Source: Skermania sp. ID1734
GTDB lineage: Bacteria; Actinomycetota; Actinomycetes; Mycobacteriales; Mycobacteriaceae
NCBI RefSeq assembly: GCF_007489285.1
Contig: NZ_VLIY01000009.1
Location: 124,001 to 188,000 of the forward strand
Direction of reading: 5' to 3'
DNA: 64,000 nt
Shown: piece by piece, positions 42,131 to 51,472 of the stretch
Position numbering within the stretch: position 1 is the first letter of the stretch
Layout: every line of letters starts with the position of its first letter
Made by a program: the position numbers and the translations under genes
The notes under the pieces: generated by a model
Told to the model about the DNA's origin: nothing
The model's input: the letters and a program-made list of their open reading frames with translations, nothing else
Databases searched by the model: none

Positions 42131-44710
42131 GTGACCAACCCCTACAACCCGCCACCAGGTGATCGCCCGAACGGACCCGCCCGCAACCCCAACCGACCAG
42201 CCGGGGCGCCAGGTGGGCGTCCGGTGCCGCCACCGAATTGGGGCGGCAGTGGTGGCGGGCTCCCGCCGCGTCGGCCGTCGGGCGACGACGCGCCCACTCA
42301 GCAGATCCGGCGTCCAGGCGTGCCGCCGGCGCGTGAGCCACGGATCGCTCCCATTGGTGCAGCGGGCTCGCGACCGCCGGCTGGGCCTGACGGTCCGAGT
42401 GGCCGGGCACCCGGCGGACCGACCGGTCCCGGTGGACCGCCGCCCACGGGCGGCTCGGGCGGCCACGGGTCCGGTGGCTCCGGCGGCAAGCGCCGGGGGC
42501 CGAACTGGAAGGCCATCCGCCGGACGCTGTACGCACTGATCGCCATTTTTCTGGTAGTTCCCCTGGTGGCCTTCTTCGTTGCCTACCTGGTGGTGGACGT
42601 TCCCAAGCCGGGCGACATGAAGACCAACCAAGTCGCGACCATTTACGACTCCGACGGCAAGACCGTGCTGTCCAAGGTCATTCCGCCGCAGGGCAACCGC
42701 ACCGATGTCGCGCTGTCGGATGTGCCGGCACACGTGCGCAACGCGGTGCTCGCCGCGGAGGACCGCGATTTCTACAGCAACCCAGGCTTCTCGATCACTG
42801 GTTTTGGCCGCGCTTTGCGCGACAACGTGCTCGGGCGCGCGGACGCGGGTGGTGGCTCGACCATCACCCAGCAGTACGTCAAGAACGCGCTGGTCGGCTC
42901 GCAGCACTCGATCATCCGCAAGCTGCATGAACTCGTCGTCTCCACAAAGATGACCCGCGAGTGGAGCAAGGACGACATTCTGCAGGCCTACCTCAACACG
43001 ATCTACTTCGGTCGCGGCGCATACGGCATCGGCGCGGCGTCCAAGGCGTATTTCGGCAAGCCGGTCAATCAGCTCGATGTTTCCGAGGGCGCGGTGCTCG
43101 CGGCGCTGATTCAGCAGCCGTCCGGTCTGGATCCGGAGACCAACCCGACCGGTGCGAAAGCGCGCTGGAACTATGTTCTCGACGGAATGGTCAGCATGGG
43201 CACGCTGTCCAAGTCCGAGCGCGCGACAATCCAGTTCCCACAAGTCCTGCCTGCGACGCCCCAAAACGGGGACGACCAGGACAACGGTCCGGCCGGGCTT
43301 ATTAAGGCGCAGGTCCTCAAGGAACTGTCGGCCGCAGGGATCAGCGAGCAGGAACTGAATACCGAGGGTCTGAGCATCACCACGACCATCGATCCCACCG
43401 CGCAGGCCGCGGCCGAGAAGGCCGTCAAGGCAAACATGGACGGCGAGGGCAACGACCTCCGAACCGCCGTCGTGTCCGTCGATCCGCACACAGGTGCGGT
43501 GCGGGCCTACTACGGCGGCGACAACGGCCACGGTTACGACTTCGCCCAGGCCGGGTTGCAGACAGGGTCGACGTTCAAGGTCTTCGGCCTCGCCGCCAAC
43601 CTCGCCAAGGGAATCCCGCTGTCGAAGATGTACAGCAGTGCTCCGCTGACCGTGCACGGCATCACCGTCACCAACGTCGGCGGTGAGTCCTGCGGTACCT
43701 GCACCATTGCGCAGGCGCTGAAGATGTCGCTGAACACCAGCTTCTACCGCATGGAGCTGGGCCTCGGTAACGACGGCCCGCAGCAGATCGCCGACATGGC
43801 GCACAAGGCCGGCATCCCGGAAGACATCCCCGGAGTCGGTAAGTCCCTCACCGAACCGAATGGCGCCGGACCCAACGACGGCATCGTGCTCGGCCAGTAC
43901 CAGGTGCGCCCGATCGACATGGCGTCGGCGTACGCGACCTTCGCGGCCGAGGGCGTCTACCACCAGCCGTACTTCGTGCAGAAGGTGGTCAACGCCGACG
44001 GCACCGTGCTGCTCGATCGCGGCAATCCGTCCGGGGAGCAGCGCATCGACAAGGACGTCGTGGACAACGTGATTTCCGCGATGGAGCCGATCGCCGCCTA
44101 TTCCAACGGTCACAATCTGGCCGGTGGCCGCCCGTCGGCGTCGAAGACCGGCACCACCCAGCTCGGTGACACTGACTCCAACAAGGACGCATGGATGATC
44201 GGCTTCACGCCGTCGCTGTCGACCGCGGTGTGGGTGGGCACCGAACAGGGCATTCCGCTGGTCAACTCGTACGGCGGCGAAATCTATGGCGCCGGGCTGC
44301 CGGCTGACATCTGGAAGTCGACGATGGACGGGGCGCTGAAGGGCACCGACGTCGAGTACTTCCCCAAGCCTGCGGCGATCGGCGGGCAGGCCGGGGTCCC
44401 GGACTACACCGGACCTACCACCGCCAGTCCGAAGACGACCGTGGCCAAGCCGAGCCCGACCGAGGACTCCGGCCCGCCGCCCGTGGTGATCACGCCGTCG
44501 CAGGTGCAGATCCTGCCGGGCATCACAATCCCGGTTCCCGGGATACAGCAGGAGTCACCGTCGCAGGGCGGCGGAGGCGGCACCGACAATGGATCGCAAA
44601 CCGGTGCCGGTGGCGGGCCGTCGCCCAATGGCGGCGGAACTGGTCCCGGCGCCGGCGGTGGTGCCGCGCCGAATGGCGTCGCGCCGAACGGCGTGGGCGT
44701 AGGGCGGTAG
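42131..44710 (+). CDS. ponA1: Class A penicillin-binding protein PonA1
   Basis: 859 residues from the GTG at 42131 (GGGAG upstream). A long Pro/Gly-rich cytoplasmic N-terminus (about 1-130) precedes the membrane helix (IFLVVPLVAFFVAYLVV). The glycosyltransferase 51 domain has catalytic E210 (AEDRDFYS) and GGGSTITQQYVKNA. The transpeptidase domain has S480-T-F-K483, SLNTSF and SKTGTTQ. The last 90 residues are a Gly/Pro/Thr-rich outer tail, as in mycobacterial PonA1. It builds peptidoglycan in concert with the elongation machinery. Position next to DUF5318 and GT87 genes matches Rv0049-Rv0051, so this copy is the orthologue. Confidence 0.93.
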   Translation: MTNPYNPPPGDRPNGPARNPNRPAGAPGGRPVPPPNWGGSGGGLPPRRPSGDDAPTQQIRRPGVPPAREPRIAPIGAAGSRPPAGPDGPSGRAPGGPTGPGGPPPTGGSGGHGSGGSGGKRRGPNWKAIRRTLYALIAIFLVVPLVAFFVAYLVVDVPKPGDMKTNQVATIYDSDGKTVLSKVIPPQGNRTDVALSDVPAHVRNAVLAAEDRDFYSNPGFSITGFGRALRDNVLGRADAGGGSTITQQYVKNALVGSQHSIIRKLHELVVSTKMTREWSKDDILQAYLNTIYFGRGAYGIGAASKAYFGKPVNQLDVSEGAVLAALIQQPSGLDPETNPTGAKARWNYVLDGMVSMGTLSKSERATIQFPQVLPATPQNGDDQDNGPAGLIKAQVLKELSAAGISEQELNTEGLSITTTIDPTAQAAAEKAVKANMDGEGNDLRTAVVSVDPHTGAVRAYYGGDNGHGYDFAQAGLQTGSTFKVFGLAANLAKGIPLSKMYSSAPLTVHGITVTNVGGESCGTCTIAQALKMSLNTSFYRMELGLGNDGPQQIADMAHKAGIPEDIPGVGKSLTEPNGAGPNDGIVLGQYQVRPIDMASAYATFAAEGVYHQPYFVQKVVNADGTVLLDRGNPSGEQRIDKDVVDNVISAMEPIAAYSNGHNLAGGRPSASKTGTTQLGDTDSNKDAWMIGFTPSLSTAVWVGTEQGIPLVNSYGGEIYGAGLPADIWKSTMDGALKGTDVEYFPKPAAIGGQAGVPDYTGPTTASPKTTVAKPSPTEDSGPPPVVITPSQVQILPGITIPVPGIQQESPSQGGGGGTDNGSQTGAGGGPSPNGGGTGPGAGGGAAPNGVAPNGVGVGR

Positions 44711-44720
44711 CGTTCGAGTA

Positions 44721-46340
44721 GTGCGCGACGAATCGGCAACGAACGGCTCTGCCGTGGCTGGGCCACCTGCCAAAGCCGCAGTGGTCGAGCCACGCTTCGT
44801 CGCGCCTACCGGATCGGAACCCCGCGAGGTTGTGGTCGACCAGCGTTCGGCCGACTGGCGCGACCTGCCCAGCCGCACCGACCGGCTGACGAACGCGCTG
44901 TCGAGTGTGATCGGTGGCCCGATCGGCGACCATGCCGTCGTCGGCCGGTCCCGGTTCTTTACGCCCGTGCGGGTGATGTTGGCTTTCGCGGTCGTATTCA
45001 TGGCACTGGGCTGGTTCGGCAAGGCGGCCTGCATCCAGCAGGCACCCATCGGACCCGACGGCGCCGTCGGACTGGACTGGGCGGGCAGCCGGCAGTACGT
45101 CGCCATGTGCTATTCGGACACCGTCCCGCTGTACGGCGCCGAACGCCTCAATCAGGGTGCGTTCCCGTACAAGAAGTCCTGGGTGGAGTCCAACGCCGAC
45201 GGTGTCCCGCAGACCCGGTACATGGAATATCCGGTGCTGTCAGGGCTCTACCAGTACGTGGCAATGCGGATTCAGAAGGCGTGGTCAGCTGCGCCGTGGT
45301 TGCCGGGCGGGCTGCAGGTGGCGGTCTATTTCAACGTCGTGGCCCTCGGGTTGGCCATGGCGTGGCTGGTGACCGTATGGGCCAGTTCCATGCTGGCGGG
45401 CCGGCGGGTGTGGGACGCCGCGCTGATCGCCTGTTCACCGCTGGTGATCGTGCACATCTTCACCAACTTCGACGCGCTGGCCACCGGTTTTGCCGCCGCC
45501 GGGCTGTTGGCCTGGGCGCGCAGGCGGCCGCTGTTAGCCGGCGTTCTGCTGGGCCTGGGCGGTGCCACCAAGTTCTATCCGCTGCTGTTGCTCGGCCCGC
45601 TGTTGGTGCTGTGTGTGCGGGCCGATCGCGTCAAGACCTGGTTGTCGACGTTTATCGGCGCGGTGGTGGCCTGGGTGGCCGTCAACGCACCGATTGCGCT
45701 GTTGTATCCGGCGGGCTGGTCGGAGTTCTTCCGGCTCAACACCGACCGACACGCAGACCCGGACTCGATATACAACGTCATCTCGTCCTTCACCGGCTGG
45801 CCGGGATTCGACGGCAACCTCGCGGCGTCGGACAAACCGGTCATTCTCAATGCGGTGTCGCTGGCGTTGTTCGTCGCGGTCTGTCTCGGTGTCGCCTACC
45901 TCGCGCTGACCGCGCCGCAGCGGCCGCGGGTGATGCAGTTGTGCTTCCTGCTGGTCGCGGGCTTCTTGCTGACCAACAAAGTGTGGAGTCCGCAATACTC
46001 GCTGTGGCTGGTCCCGCTCGCGGTGTTGGCCATACCACAACGACGAATTCTGTTGGCCTGGATGACAATCGACGCGCTGGTCTGGGTCCCGCGGATGTAT
46101 TACTACCTGGGCGTCAGCAACAAGGGCCTGCCCGAGCAGTGGTTCACCGCAACCGTGCTGGTGCGAGACCTGGCCGTGGTCGCGCTCTGCGCGCTCGTGA
46201 TCCGGCAGATCTATCGCCCGGACACCGACCTCGTCCGCGAAGACGGCACCGATGATCCGGTCGGCGGAGTGCTCGACGGCGCACCCGACGCGCCACCGCG
46301 ATGGCTTCCGGAAAGGTTGCGGCCCGCGCCCGTCTTGTAA
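44721..46340 (+). CDS. GT87/DUF2029-type membrane glycosyltransferase
   Basis: 539 residues, GTG, 10 bp after ponA1. An N-terminal cytoplasmic stretch of about 85 residues is followed by at least 10 membrane helices. The polyprenyl-phosphate-mannose-dependent GT87 pattern is suggested by the first outer loop (D in LDWAGSRQYVAMCYSD, then EYPVLSGLYQY) and by GGATKFYPLLLLGPL. Members transfer mannose or arabinose-type sugars to envelope lipids on the outer face. The acceptor here is unknown. It corresponds to Rv0051. The shared orientation with ponA1 suggests co-transcription. Confidence 0.82.
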   Translation: MRDESATNGSAVAGPPAKAAVVEPRFVAPTGSEPREVVVDQRSADWRDLPSRTDRLTNALSSVIGGPIGDHAVVGRSRFFTPVRVMLAFAVVFMALGWFGKAACIQQAPIGPDGAVGLDWAGSRQYVAMCYSDTVPLYGAERLNQGAFPYKKSWVESNADGVPQTRYMEYPVLSGLYQYVAMRIQKAWSAAPWLPGGLQVAVYFNVVALGLAMAWLVTVWASSMLAGRRVWDAALIACSPLVIVHIFTNFDALATGFAAAGLLAWARRRPLLAGVLLGLGGATKFYPLLLLGPLLVLCVRADRVKTWLSTFIGAVVAWVAVNAPIALLYPAGWSEFFRLNTDRHADPDSIYNVISSFTGWPGFDGNLAASDKPVILNAVSLALFVAVCLGVAYLALTAPQRPRVMQLCFLLVAGFLLTNKVWSPQYSLWLVPLAVLAIPQRRILLAWMTIDALVWVPRMYYYLGVSNKGLPEQWFTATVLVRDLAVVALCALVIRQIYRPDTDLVREDGTDDPVGGVLDGAPDAPPRWLPERLRPAPVL

Positions 46341-46425
46341 CCGGCCAGGTACATGAGACAGACTGTTGCGGTTAACTTGAATAGCCGCCGTCTGCGGCTG
46401 CTCCTACCTGTAAGGAACACCCTCG

Positions 46426-47568
46426 ATGACGTACCGGTCTGCATGGTTGGACGAAGATCTCGATGCGCTGCGCGATCTTGCGCGCGCGTTCTTCGAGAAA
46501 GAACTCAAGCCCAACATCGACAAGTACATCGAACAGCACCACGTCGATCGCGACCTGTGGAACAAGGCCGGCGAGCTCGGCCTGCTGTGCTTGTCAATTC
46601 CCGAGGAATACGGCGGCGGTGGCGGCACCTTCGCCCACGAGGCCGTGCTCATGGAGGAGCAGGCCCGCATCGGCGACTCGTCCTGGGGTAACGCCGTGCA
46701 CAGCGTCATCGCGGCGCACTACCTGCTCGGTTACGGCAGCGAGGAGCAGAAGCAGAAGTGGTTGCCGAAGATGGCCTCCGGTGAGGTCGTCTGCGCGATC
46801 GCCATGACCGAGCCCGGCACCGGTTCGGACCTGCAAAACGTCAAGACCAAGGCCGTCCGGCAAGGCGATGAGTACGTGATCAACGGCTCGAAGACCTTCA
46901 TCACCAATGGCGGCCAGGCGGACCTCATCATCACGGTCGTCAAGACGGACTCGAGCCAGGGCGCCAACGGCATCTCGTTGGTGCTGGTCGAGGCGGACCG
47001 GGAAGGCTTCCGGCGCGGCCGGGTACTGGACAAGATCGGCCAGAAGGGCCAGGACACCTCCGAATTGTTCTTCGAAGACGTGCGCGTGCCGGTGTCGAAC
47101 CTGCTCGGCACGCAGGAGGGCCTCGGCTTCATCCAGCTCATGCAGCAACTCCCGCAGGAACGACTGATCATCGCGGTCGGCTCGGTTGCGGGGATGGAGG
47201 TGGCCCTCGAGCACACCCTCCGCTACACCAAGGAGCGCCAGGCCTTCGGCAAACCGGTGTTCGCCTTCCAGAACACCAAGTTCAAACTCGCCGAGGTGGC
47301 CACCGACGCCAAGATCGGCCGGGTCTTCGTCGACGACTGCATCGTCCGGCACATTCGCGGTGAGCTCGACATCCCCACTGTCGCTATGGCCAAGTGGTGG
47401 ACCACCGAGCGGGCAATGGTGGTGGCCGACGAATGTCTGCAGCTTTTCGGTGGCTACGGCTACATGACTGAGTACCCGATTGCCCGGATGTGGGCCGATC
47501 AGCGGGTCCAGAAGATCTACGCCGGCACCAACGAGATCATGAAGGAAATCATCGCTAGAACTCTGTGA
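46426..47568 (+). CDS. Acyl-CoA dehydrogenase
   Basis: 380 residues, ATG with GTAAGGAA upstream. Standard ACAD length and motifs: IAMTEPGTGSDLQNVKT, NGSKTFITNGG, the E of LPQERLIIAVGSVAGME in helix G, and QLFGGYGYMTEYPIARM with AGTNEIMKEI at the end. It would introduce the alpha-beta double bond in an acyl-CoA with FAD and electron-transfer flavoprotein. I cannot assign a FadE number. It is monocistronic, since the next gene has its own operator region. Confidence 0.88.
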   Translation: MTYRSAWLDEDLDALRDLARAFFEKELKPNIDKYIEQHHVDRDLWNKAGELGLLCLSIPEEYGGGGGTFAHEAVLMEEQARIGDSSWGNAVHSVIAAHYLLGYGSEEQKQKWLPKMASGEVVCAIAMTEPGTGSDLQNVKTKAVRQGDEYVINGSKTFITNGGQADLIITVVKTDSSQGANGISLVLVEADREGFRRGRVLDKIGQKGQDTSELFFEDVRVPVSNLLGTQEGLGFIQLMQQLPQERLIIAVGSVAGMEVALEHTLRYTKERQAFGKPVFAFQNTKFKLAEVATDAKIGRVFVDDCIVRHIRGELDIPTVAMAKWWTTERAMVVADECLQLFGGYGYMTEYPIARMWADQRVQKIYAGTNEIMKEIIARTL

Positions 47569-47684
47569 CCTGGGCATTCGGGGCTGAGTGGGGCGGCGGC
47601 CTATGTGACCGCCGCCACATTCTTGCCCGGTGGTGGGCAGGCTTACCGATATTGGGTACTGCGAGTAACAGCAAGGGTCTTCCA

Positions 47685-47727
47685 TTGGACAATTTTGATG
47701 TTATTGTCCAACACAGACAATGTTGTC
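47685..47727. promoter_or_regulatory. Clustered GACAA/TTGTC half-sites before AurF-like gene
   Basis: TTGGACAAT (47685-47693) and ATTGTCCAA (47703-47711) are exact inverted repeats with a 9-nt spacer. The right arm also pairs with the next GACAAT (ATTGTC-N7-GACAAT), and GACAATGTTGTC is a further small palindrome. The row of half-sites ends 22 bp before the start and looks like a cooperative repressor operator. Confidence 0.6.
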
Positions 47728-47748
47728 GCAGTCGGAGAGGACAGCGTC

Positions 47749-48762
47749 ATGACGACGATGGAAAAGAGCGCGGACATCCAACCGCTGACCGCTTACGCGG
47801 GCGAGACCTACGACGAAATGCTCACCCGGCTTGCCGAGGGCTCGATGCACCGCAGCTTCAGCCCGTACCGCGATATCGACTGGGACGCCCCTGAGTTCCA
47901 GGTTGTCGAGAACGACCGGCGCTGGATCCTCCCGGAGATCGACCCGCTGGGCCGCCACCCCTGGTACAAGGCGCAGCCGGAGGAGAAGCAGATCGCCATC
48001 GGCATGTACCGCCAGGCCAACGTCGCCAAGGTAGGCCTGCTGTTCGAGCAGGTGCTCATCCGCGGCTTCATGGACTACCTGTCCAAGCTGCCCAACAACT
48101 CCGCGGAGTTCCGCTACGCCACCCATGAGGTCATCGAGGAGTGCAACCACACCCTGATGTTCCAGGAGGCGGTCAACCGCATCGGCGCAAACGTGCCCGG
48201 CTTCGGACCGATCATGCGCAAGGTAGCGCCCTTCCTGGGCCTGGCTGCCACGCCGTTCCCGTCGATCTTCTTCATGGGCGTGCTCGCCGGTGAAGAGCCG
48301 ATCGACCACATTCAGAAGAGCTACCTGCGCAGCGACGCCGACTACCACCCGATCATCAAGGGCGTCATGCGTATCCACGTTGCCGAAGAGGCGCGCCACA
48401 TCTCGTTCGCGCACGAGTTCCTGCGCCAGCACGTTCCGGAGAACGGCCCGATCGGCAAGGCGCTGCTCTCGATCGTCTACCCGATCACTATGCGCATTCT
48501 GTGCGACGTCATCGTGATCCCGCCGCGGGAGTTCTTCGAGGAGTTCGACATCCCCGATTCGGTCCGTAAGGACCTGTTCTGGGACTCCGAGGACTCGAAG
48601 AAGACGCTCGCGGGCTACTTCGGCGACGTGCGGATGCTGGCCGAGGAGCTGGGCCTGATGAACCCCGTCTCGAAGCTGGTATGGAAGGTGCTCAAGATCG
48701 ACGGTCGTCCGTCGCGCTTCCGTAGCGAGCCGGAGCGCGAGCCGATCGCGCTGGCGAGCTGA
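47749..48762 (+). CDS. AurF-like diiron oxygenase-family protein
   Basis: 337 residues from ATG 47749 (GGAGAGG upstream). Two ferritin-like diiron motifs are present: E100 with E131-C-N-H134, and a second Glu followed by AEEARHISFAHEF. This is the arrangement of AurF p-aminobenzoate N-oxygenase and its relatives. AurF oxidises aryl amines to nitro groups; the substrate of this protein is unknown. It precedes FprB, a ferredoxin-NADP reductase that could feed electrons to the diiron centre. The same neighbours occur at Rv0885-Rv0886 as I recall. Confidence 0.85.
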   Translation: MTTMEKSADIQPLTAYAGETYDEMLTRLAEGSMHRSFSPYRDIDWDAPEFQVVENDRRWILPEIDPLGRHPWYKAQPEEKQIAIGMYRQANVAKVGLLFEQVLIRGFMDYLSKLPNNSAEFRYATHEVIEECNHTLMFQEAVNRIGANVPGFGPIMRKVAPFLGLAATPFPSIFFMGVLAGEEPIDHIQKSYLRSDADYHPIIKGVMRIHVAEEARHISFAHEFLRQHVPENGPIGKALLSIVYPITMRILCDVIVIPPREFFEEFDIPDSVRKDLFWDSEDSKKTLAGYFGDVRMLAEELGLMNPVSKLVWKVLKIDGRPSRFRSEPEREPIALAS

Positions 48763-48776
48763 CCAAACCCCAAAAC

Positions 48777-48824
48777 CTCTGTGCGTGATTTTTCACCGCC
48801 CACGGTGAAAAATCACGCACAGAG
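48777..48824. terminator. Perfect 22-bp hairpin, copy B of the dispersed palindrome
   Basis: Arms 48777-48798 and 48803-48824 are exact reverse complements around CCCA. The core GTGCGTGATTTTTCACCG differs by one base from copy A at 25590. It lies between the AurF-like stop and the fprB start, so it may end the first transcript or attenuate read-through. Confidence 0.7.
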
Positions 48825-48844
48825 TCGTTAAGGAGCCCTTCCCC

Positions 48845-50521
48845 ATGCCCCACGTTGTCACTCAGTCGTGCTGCAGCGACGCGTCCTGCGTCTATGCGTG
48901 TCCGGTCAACTGCATTCACCCGACACCGGACGAGCCGGACTTTCTCACCGCGGAAATGCTGCACATCGACCCGGACACCTGCGTCGACTGCGGCGCCTGC
49001 GTCACCGCGTGCCCGGTGGAGGCGATCGTCCCGCACGGCAAGCTCGAGGAACGCCAGCTCACGTACCTGAGCATCAACGCCGACTTCTACAAGAAGCCGC
49101 GCAAGCACCCGCTGCTGGCGCCGATGGTGGAGAGCACCGCAGCGCGCACCGACAGCGGACCGTTGCGGGTCGCGGTGGTCGGCTCTGGCCCGGCGGCGAT
49201 GTACGCCGCCGATGAGGTGCTCAAGCAGCCGCGCGCACAGGTCAACGTCTTCGAGCGGCTTCCGGTGCCCTACGGGCTGGTGCGTTCGGGCGTGGCGCCG
49301 GATCACCAAAAAACCAAGCAGGTGACCAAGCTCTACGACATGATCACCCACGAGTCTGGCTTCGAGTTCTTCCTCAATGTCGAAGTGGGCAAGGATGTTT
49401 CGCTGGACGAGTTGCTGGCTCACCACCACGCCGTCGTCTATGCGGTCGGTGCGGCGTCGGACCGGCGGCTGAACATTCCGGGCGCGGACCTGCCCGGCGT
49501 GGCGTCCGCTACCGACTTCGTGGGCTGGTACAACGGCCACCCCGACCACGCACACCGGAAGTTCGATCTGTCGCACAAGCGGGTGGTGATCGTCGGAAAC
49601 GGCAACGTGGCCTTGGACGTCGCGCGGATCCTGGTCAGCGATCCCGAACGGTTGGCCGGCACCGACATCTCGGACGAAGCCCTGGCGGTTCTGCGCGCCA
49701 GCAAGGTCGAAGAAGTGGTGATTGTCGGTCGCCGCGGATCGGCGCAGTCGGCCTTCACGGTTCCCGAGCTGAGCGGCCTGGTTGCCAACGACGACTTCGA
49801 TGTGCTGGTGGATCGCAGCGAGGAAATCCTCGACCCGCGTACGGCTGCCAGTTCGGAGCGTGGCCACGCGGTCAGCCAGAAGCTGGCGATTCTCGACGAG
49901 CTCGATGACGCCGCAGCGGCAAAGCCGGGGCGGCGCCGCATCGTGTTCCGCTACCTGCGCTCACCGCTGGCAATCCATGGCGACGAGCGGGTCGAGTCGA
50001 TCGAGTTCGCACGCGGCAGCTTCGCCTCCGAGGGATCGGTCGAGTACGGCACCGATACGGACAACATCGAAGCCGGCCTGGTGCTGACCTCGATCGGCTA
50101 TCACGGGGTTCCCGTGCTCGACCTTCCGTTCGACGAGGCGTCCGGGACGGTGCCCAACGACGGTGGTCGGGTAGCGCAACGTCCGGGCGTATATGTCGCC
50201 GGTTGGATCAAACGAGGGCCCACCGGGTTCATCGGGACCAACAAGAGCTGCGCGCACGAAACCATCGAGCACCTCATCGCAGATTTCAACAGCGGCGAAC
50301 TAGAGGCTCCGGCCAAGGCGCAATCCGACCTGAAGAAGCTCGTGCAGCGTCGCCAGCCCGAGGTGATCGATCGCGCGGGCTGGCTGGCGATCGACGCCGA
50401 GGAGCTCCGTCGAGGCGTCGAGCGGCAGCGGGTGCGTGACAAGATCGTGGACCGGCCAGTCGCCGTGGACGTGGCCCGACGGTCCCGACGCAAGGTCGGG
50501 ATACCTTTCCTGCGCGGCTGA
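48845..50521 (+). CDS. fprB: Ferredoxin/ferredoxin-NADP reductase fusion FprB
   Basis: 558 residues, ATG with AAGGAGC upstream. The N-terminal 60 residues are a 7Fe-type ferredoxin: Cys 9/10, 15, 19 then C46-x2-C49-x2-C52-x3-C56-P. From about 105 an adrenodoxin-reductase-like flavoprotein follows, with FAD motif VVGSGPAAMYAAD, the NADPH motif VVIVGNGNVALDVARIL, and IGTNKSCAHETI at the end. It passes electrons from NADPH through FAD to its own or other Fe-S clusters. The likely client is the diiron protein upstream. Confidence 0.94.
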   Translation: MPHVVTQSCCSDASCVYACPVNCIHPTPDEPDFLTAEMLHIDPDTCVDCGACVTACPVEAIVPHGKLEERQLTYLSINADFYKKPRKHPLLAPMVESTAARTDSGPLRVAVVGSGPAAMYAADEVLKQPRAQVNVFERLPVPYGLVRSGVAPDHQKTKQVTKLYDMITHESGFEFFLNVEVGKDVSLDELLAHHHAVVYAVGAASDRRLNIPGADLPGVASATDFVGWYNGHPDHAHRKFDLSHKRVVIVGNGNVALDVARILVSDPERLAGTDISDEALAVLRASKVEEVVIVGRRGSAQSAFTVPELSGLVANDDFDVLVDRSEEILDPRTAASSERGHAVSQKLAILDELDDAAAAKPGRRRIVFRYLRSPLAIHGDERVESIEFARGSFASEGSVEYGTDTDNIEAGLVLTSIGYHGVPVLDLPFDEASGTVPNDGGRVAQRPGVYVAGWIKRGPTGFIGTNKSCAHETIEHLIADFNSGELEAPAKAQSDLKKLVQRRQPEVIDRAGWLAIDAEELRRGVERQRVRDKIVDRPVAVDVARRSRRKVGIPFLRG

Positions 50522-50630
50522 TTCGCGGAGTCATTCGAGTGAATGATTGACCTTCGGACCCGACCTTCCAGACGATGGTCCCCGCTGCCCATTGCGCGTG
50601 GGCAAACATGACCGCTGGAGAAGAGGTTCG

Positions 50631-51188
50631 ATGCCCGAATTGCAAAATGTCGCGATCATGCCCGGAGAGAACGTGCGTTTCGCGGCCGAGTTTCACCCGC
50701 ACCTCATCCTCAAGCACTTGTCACACGCCGTCGTCGTCACCGATCGGCGGGCGGTTGTGCGGTCGCCGCACACGATCTTCGGCATAATCCCGCACGGGTA
50801 CGTGGAACAGACGGCGCCGCTGTCGGCGATCAGCGAGTTCAACTCGGGGAAGGTCTTGTCCGGCAGCAAACTCAGTTCCGGCGCACTGTATGTCCTATTG
50901 GCGTTCGGTTCCCTGTATGCGGCGGTGGCCATGACGCCCATTGCGGTGTTGCTTTTCATCCCGTTTAGCGCCATTGCCGCATACAAATTCTTCACGGCAA
51001 ACAACATCGGCTTCGTCTTCCGCAATCATGGCGCCGGCCAAATCGTGGCGTCGGCCGGCACTAGCGAGGGCCAACTCGTGGAAGACGGCAAACGTATAAT
51101 CACCGAGTTGCTGTACGGCGGCGGGACGGGCAGCGTGCCTCAACCAGCTGCGGCTCGAGCCGTAGCGTACGGGTCACCGTATAGCTGA
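50631..51188 (+). CDS. PH-like membrane protein of unknown function
   Basis: 185 residues from ATG 50631 (GGAGAAGAGG upstream). A beta-rich N-terminal part (HLSHAVVVTDRRAVVRSPHTIFGIIP) resembles a bacterial PH domain. Two membrane helices lie at about 84-121. A short second beta-rich part (GFVFRNHGAGQIVASAG) follows. It has no named family that I recognise. It is downstream of fprB by 110 bp and may be separate. Confidence 0.65.
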   Translation: MPELQNVAIMPGENVRFAAEFHPHLILKHLSHAVVVTDRRAVVRSPHTIFGIIPHGYVEQTAPLSAISEFNSGKVLSGSKLSSGALYVLLAFGSLYAAVAMTPIAVLLFIPFSAIAAYKFFTANNIGFVFRNHGAGQIVASAGTSEGQLVEDGKRIITELLYGGGTGSVPQPAAARAVAYGSPYS

Positions 51189-51190
51189 AC

Positions 51191-51379
51191 TCAGATACAG
51201 ACCGAGACCGACAACGACGACGGCCACAGCGGGATGTTCAGGCACAACGCAACGGAGCCGACCGCATCTGTGCGACCCGGCGCGTTTGTGGTCGCGGCTG
51301 ACGCGGTGGGTGCAGCGAGTGCTCCGATGCTGCAAGTGACGGCTACCGCTGCGAGTGTGGTGGCGATTTTCCGACTCAT
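51191..51379 (-). CDS. Small secreted peptide with two cysteines
   Basis: 62 residues. A clear signal peptide (ATTLAAVAVTCSIGALAAPTASA, cleavage after about residue 28, cited in part) leaves a mature peptide of about 34 residues. It ends GSVALCLNIPLWPSSLSVSV-CI, with two cysteines that could form a loop and an uncharged hydrophobic tail. I know no family with certainty. It converges on the PH-like gene with a 2-bp gap. It could be a surface or signalling peptide; no precursor-processing gene is near. Confidence 0.6.
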   Translation of the reverse strand: MSRKIATTLAAVAVTCSIGALAAPTASAATTNAPGRTDAVGSVALCLNIPLWPSSLSVSVCI

Positions 51380-51472
51380 GAGAGCAATCCTCGACTAGCG
51401 AAGGTGGCGAGATTTCCCCCTGCCGTTACTCAGTGTTCTCCGGCTGAATCGGATTCACAAGAGGGACCGGCA

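Noticed and set aside
42074-44113. 679-residue open frame opposite ponA1
   Set aside because: Shadow of a gene with intact GT51 and transpeptidase motifs.
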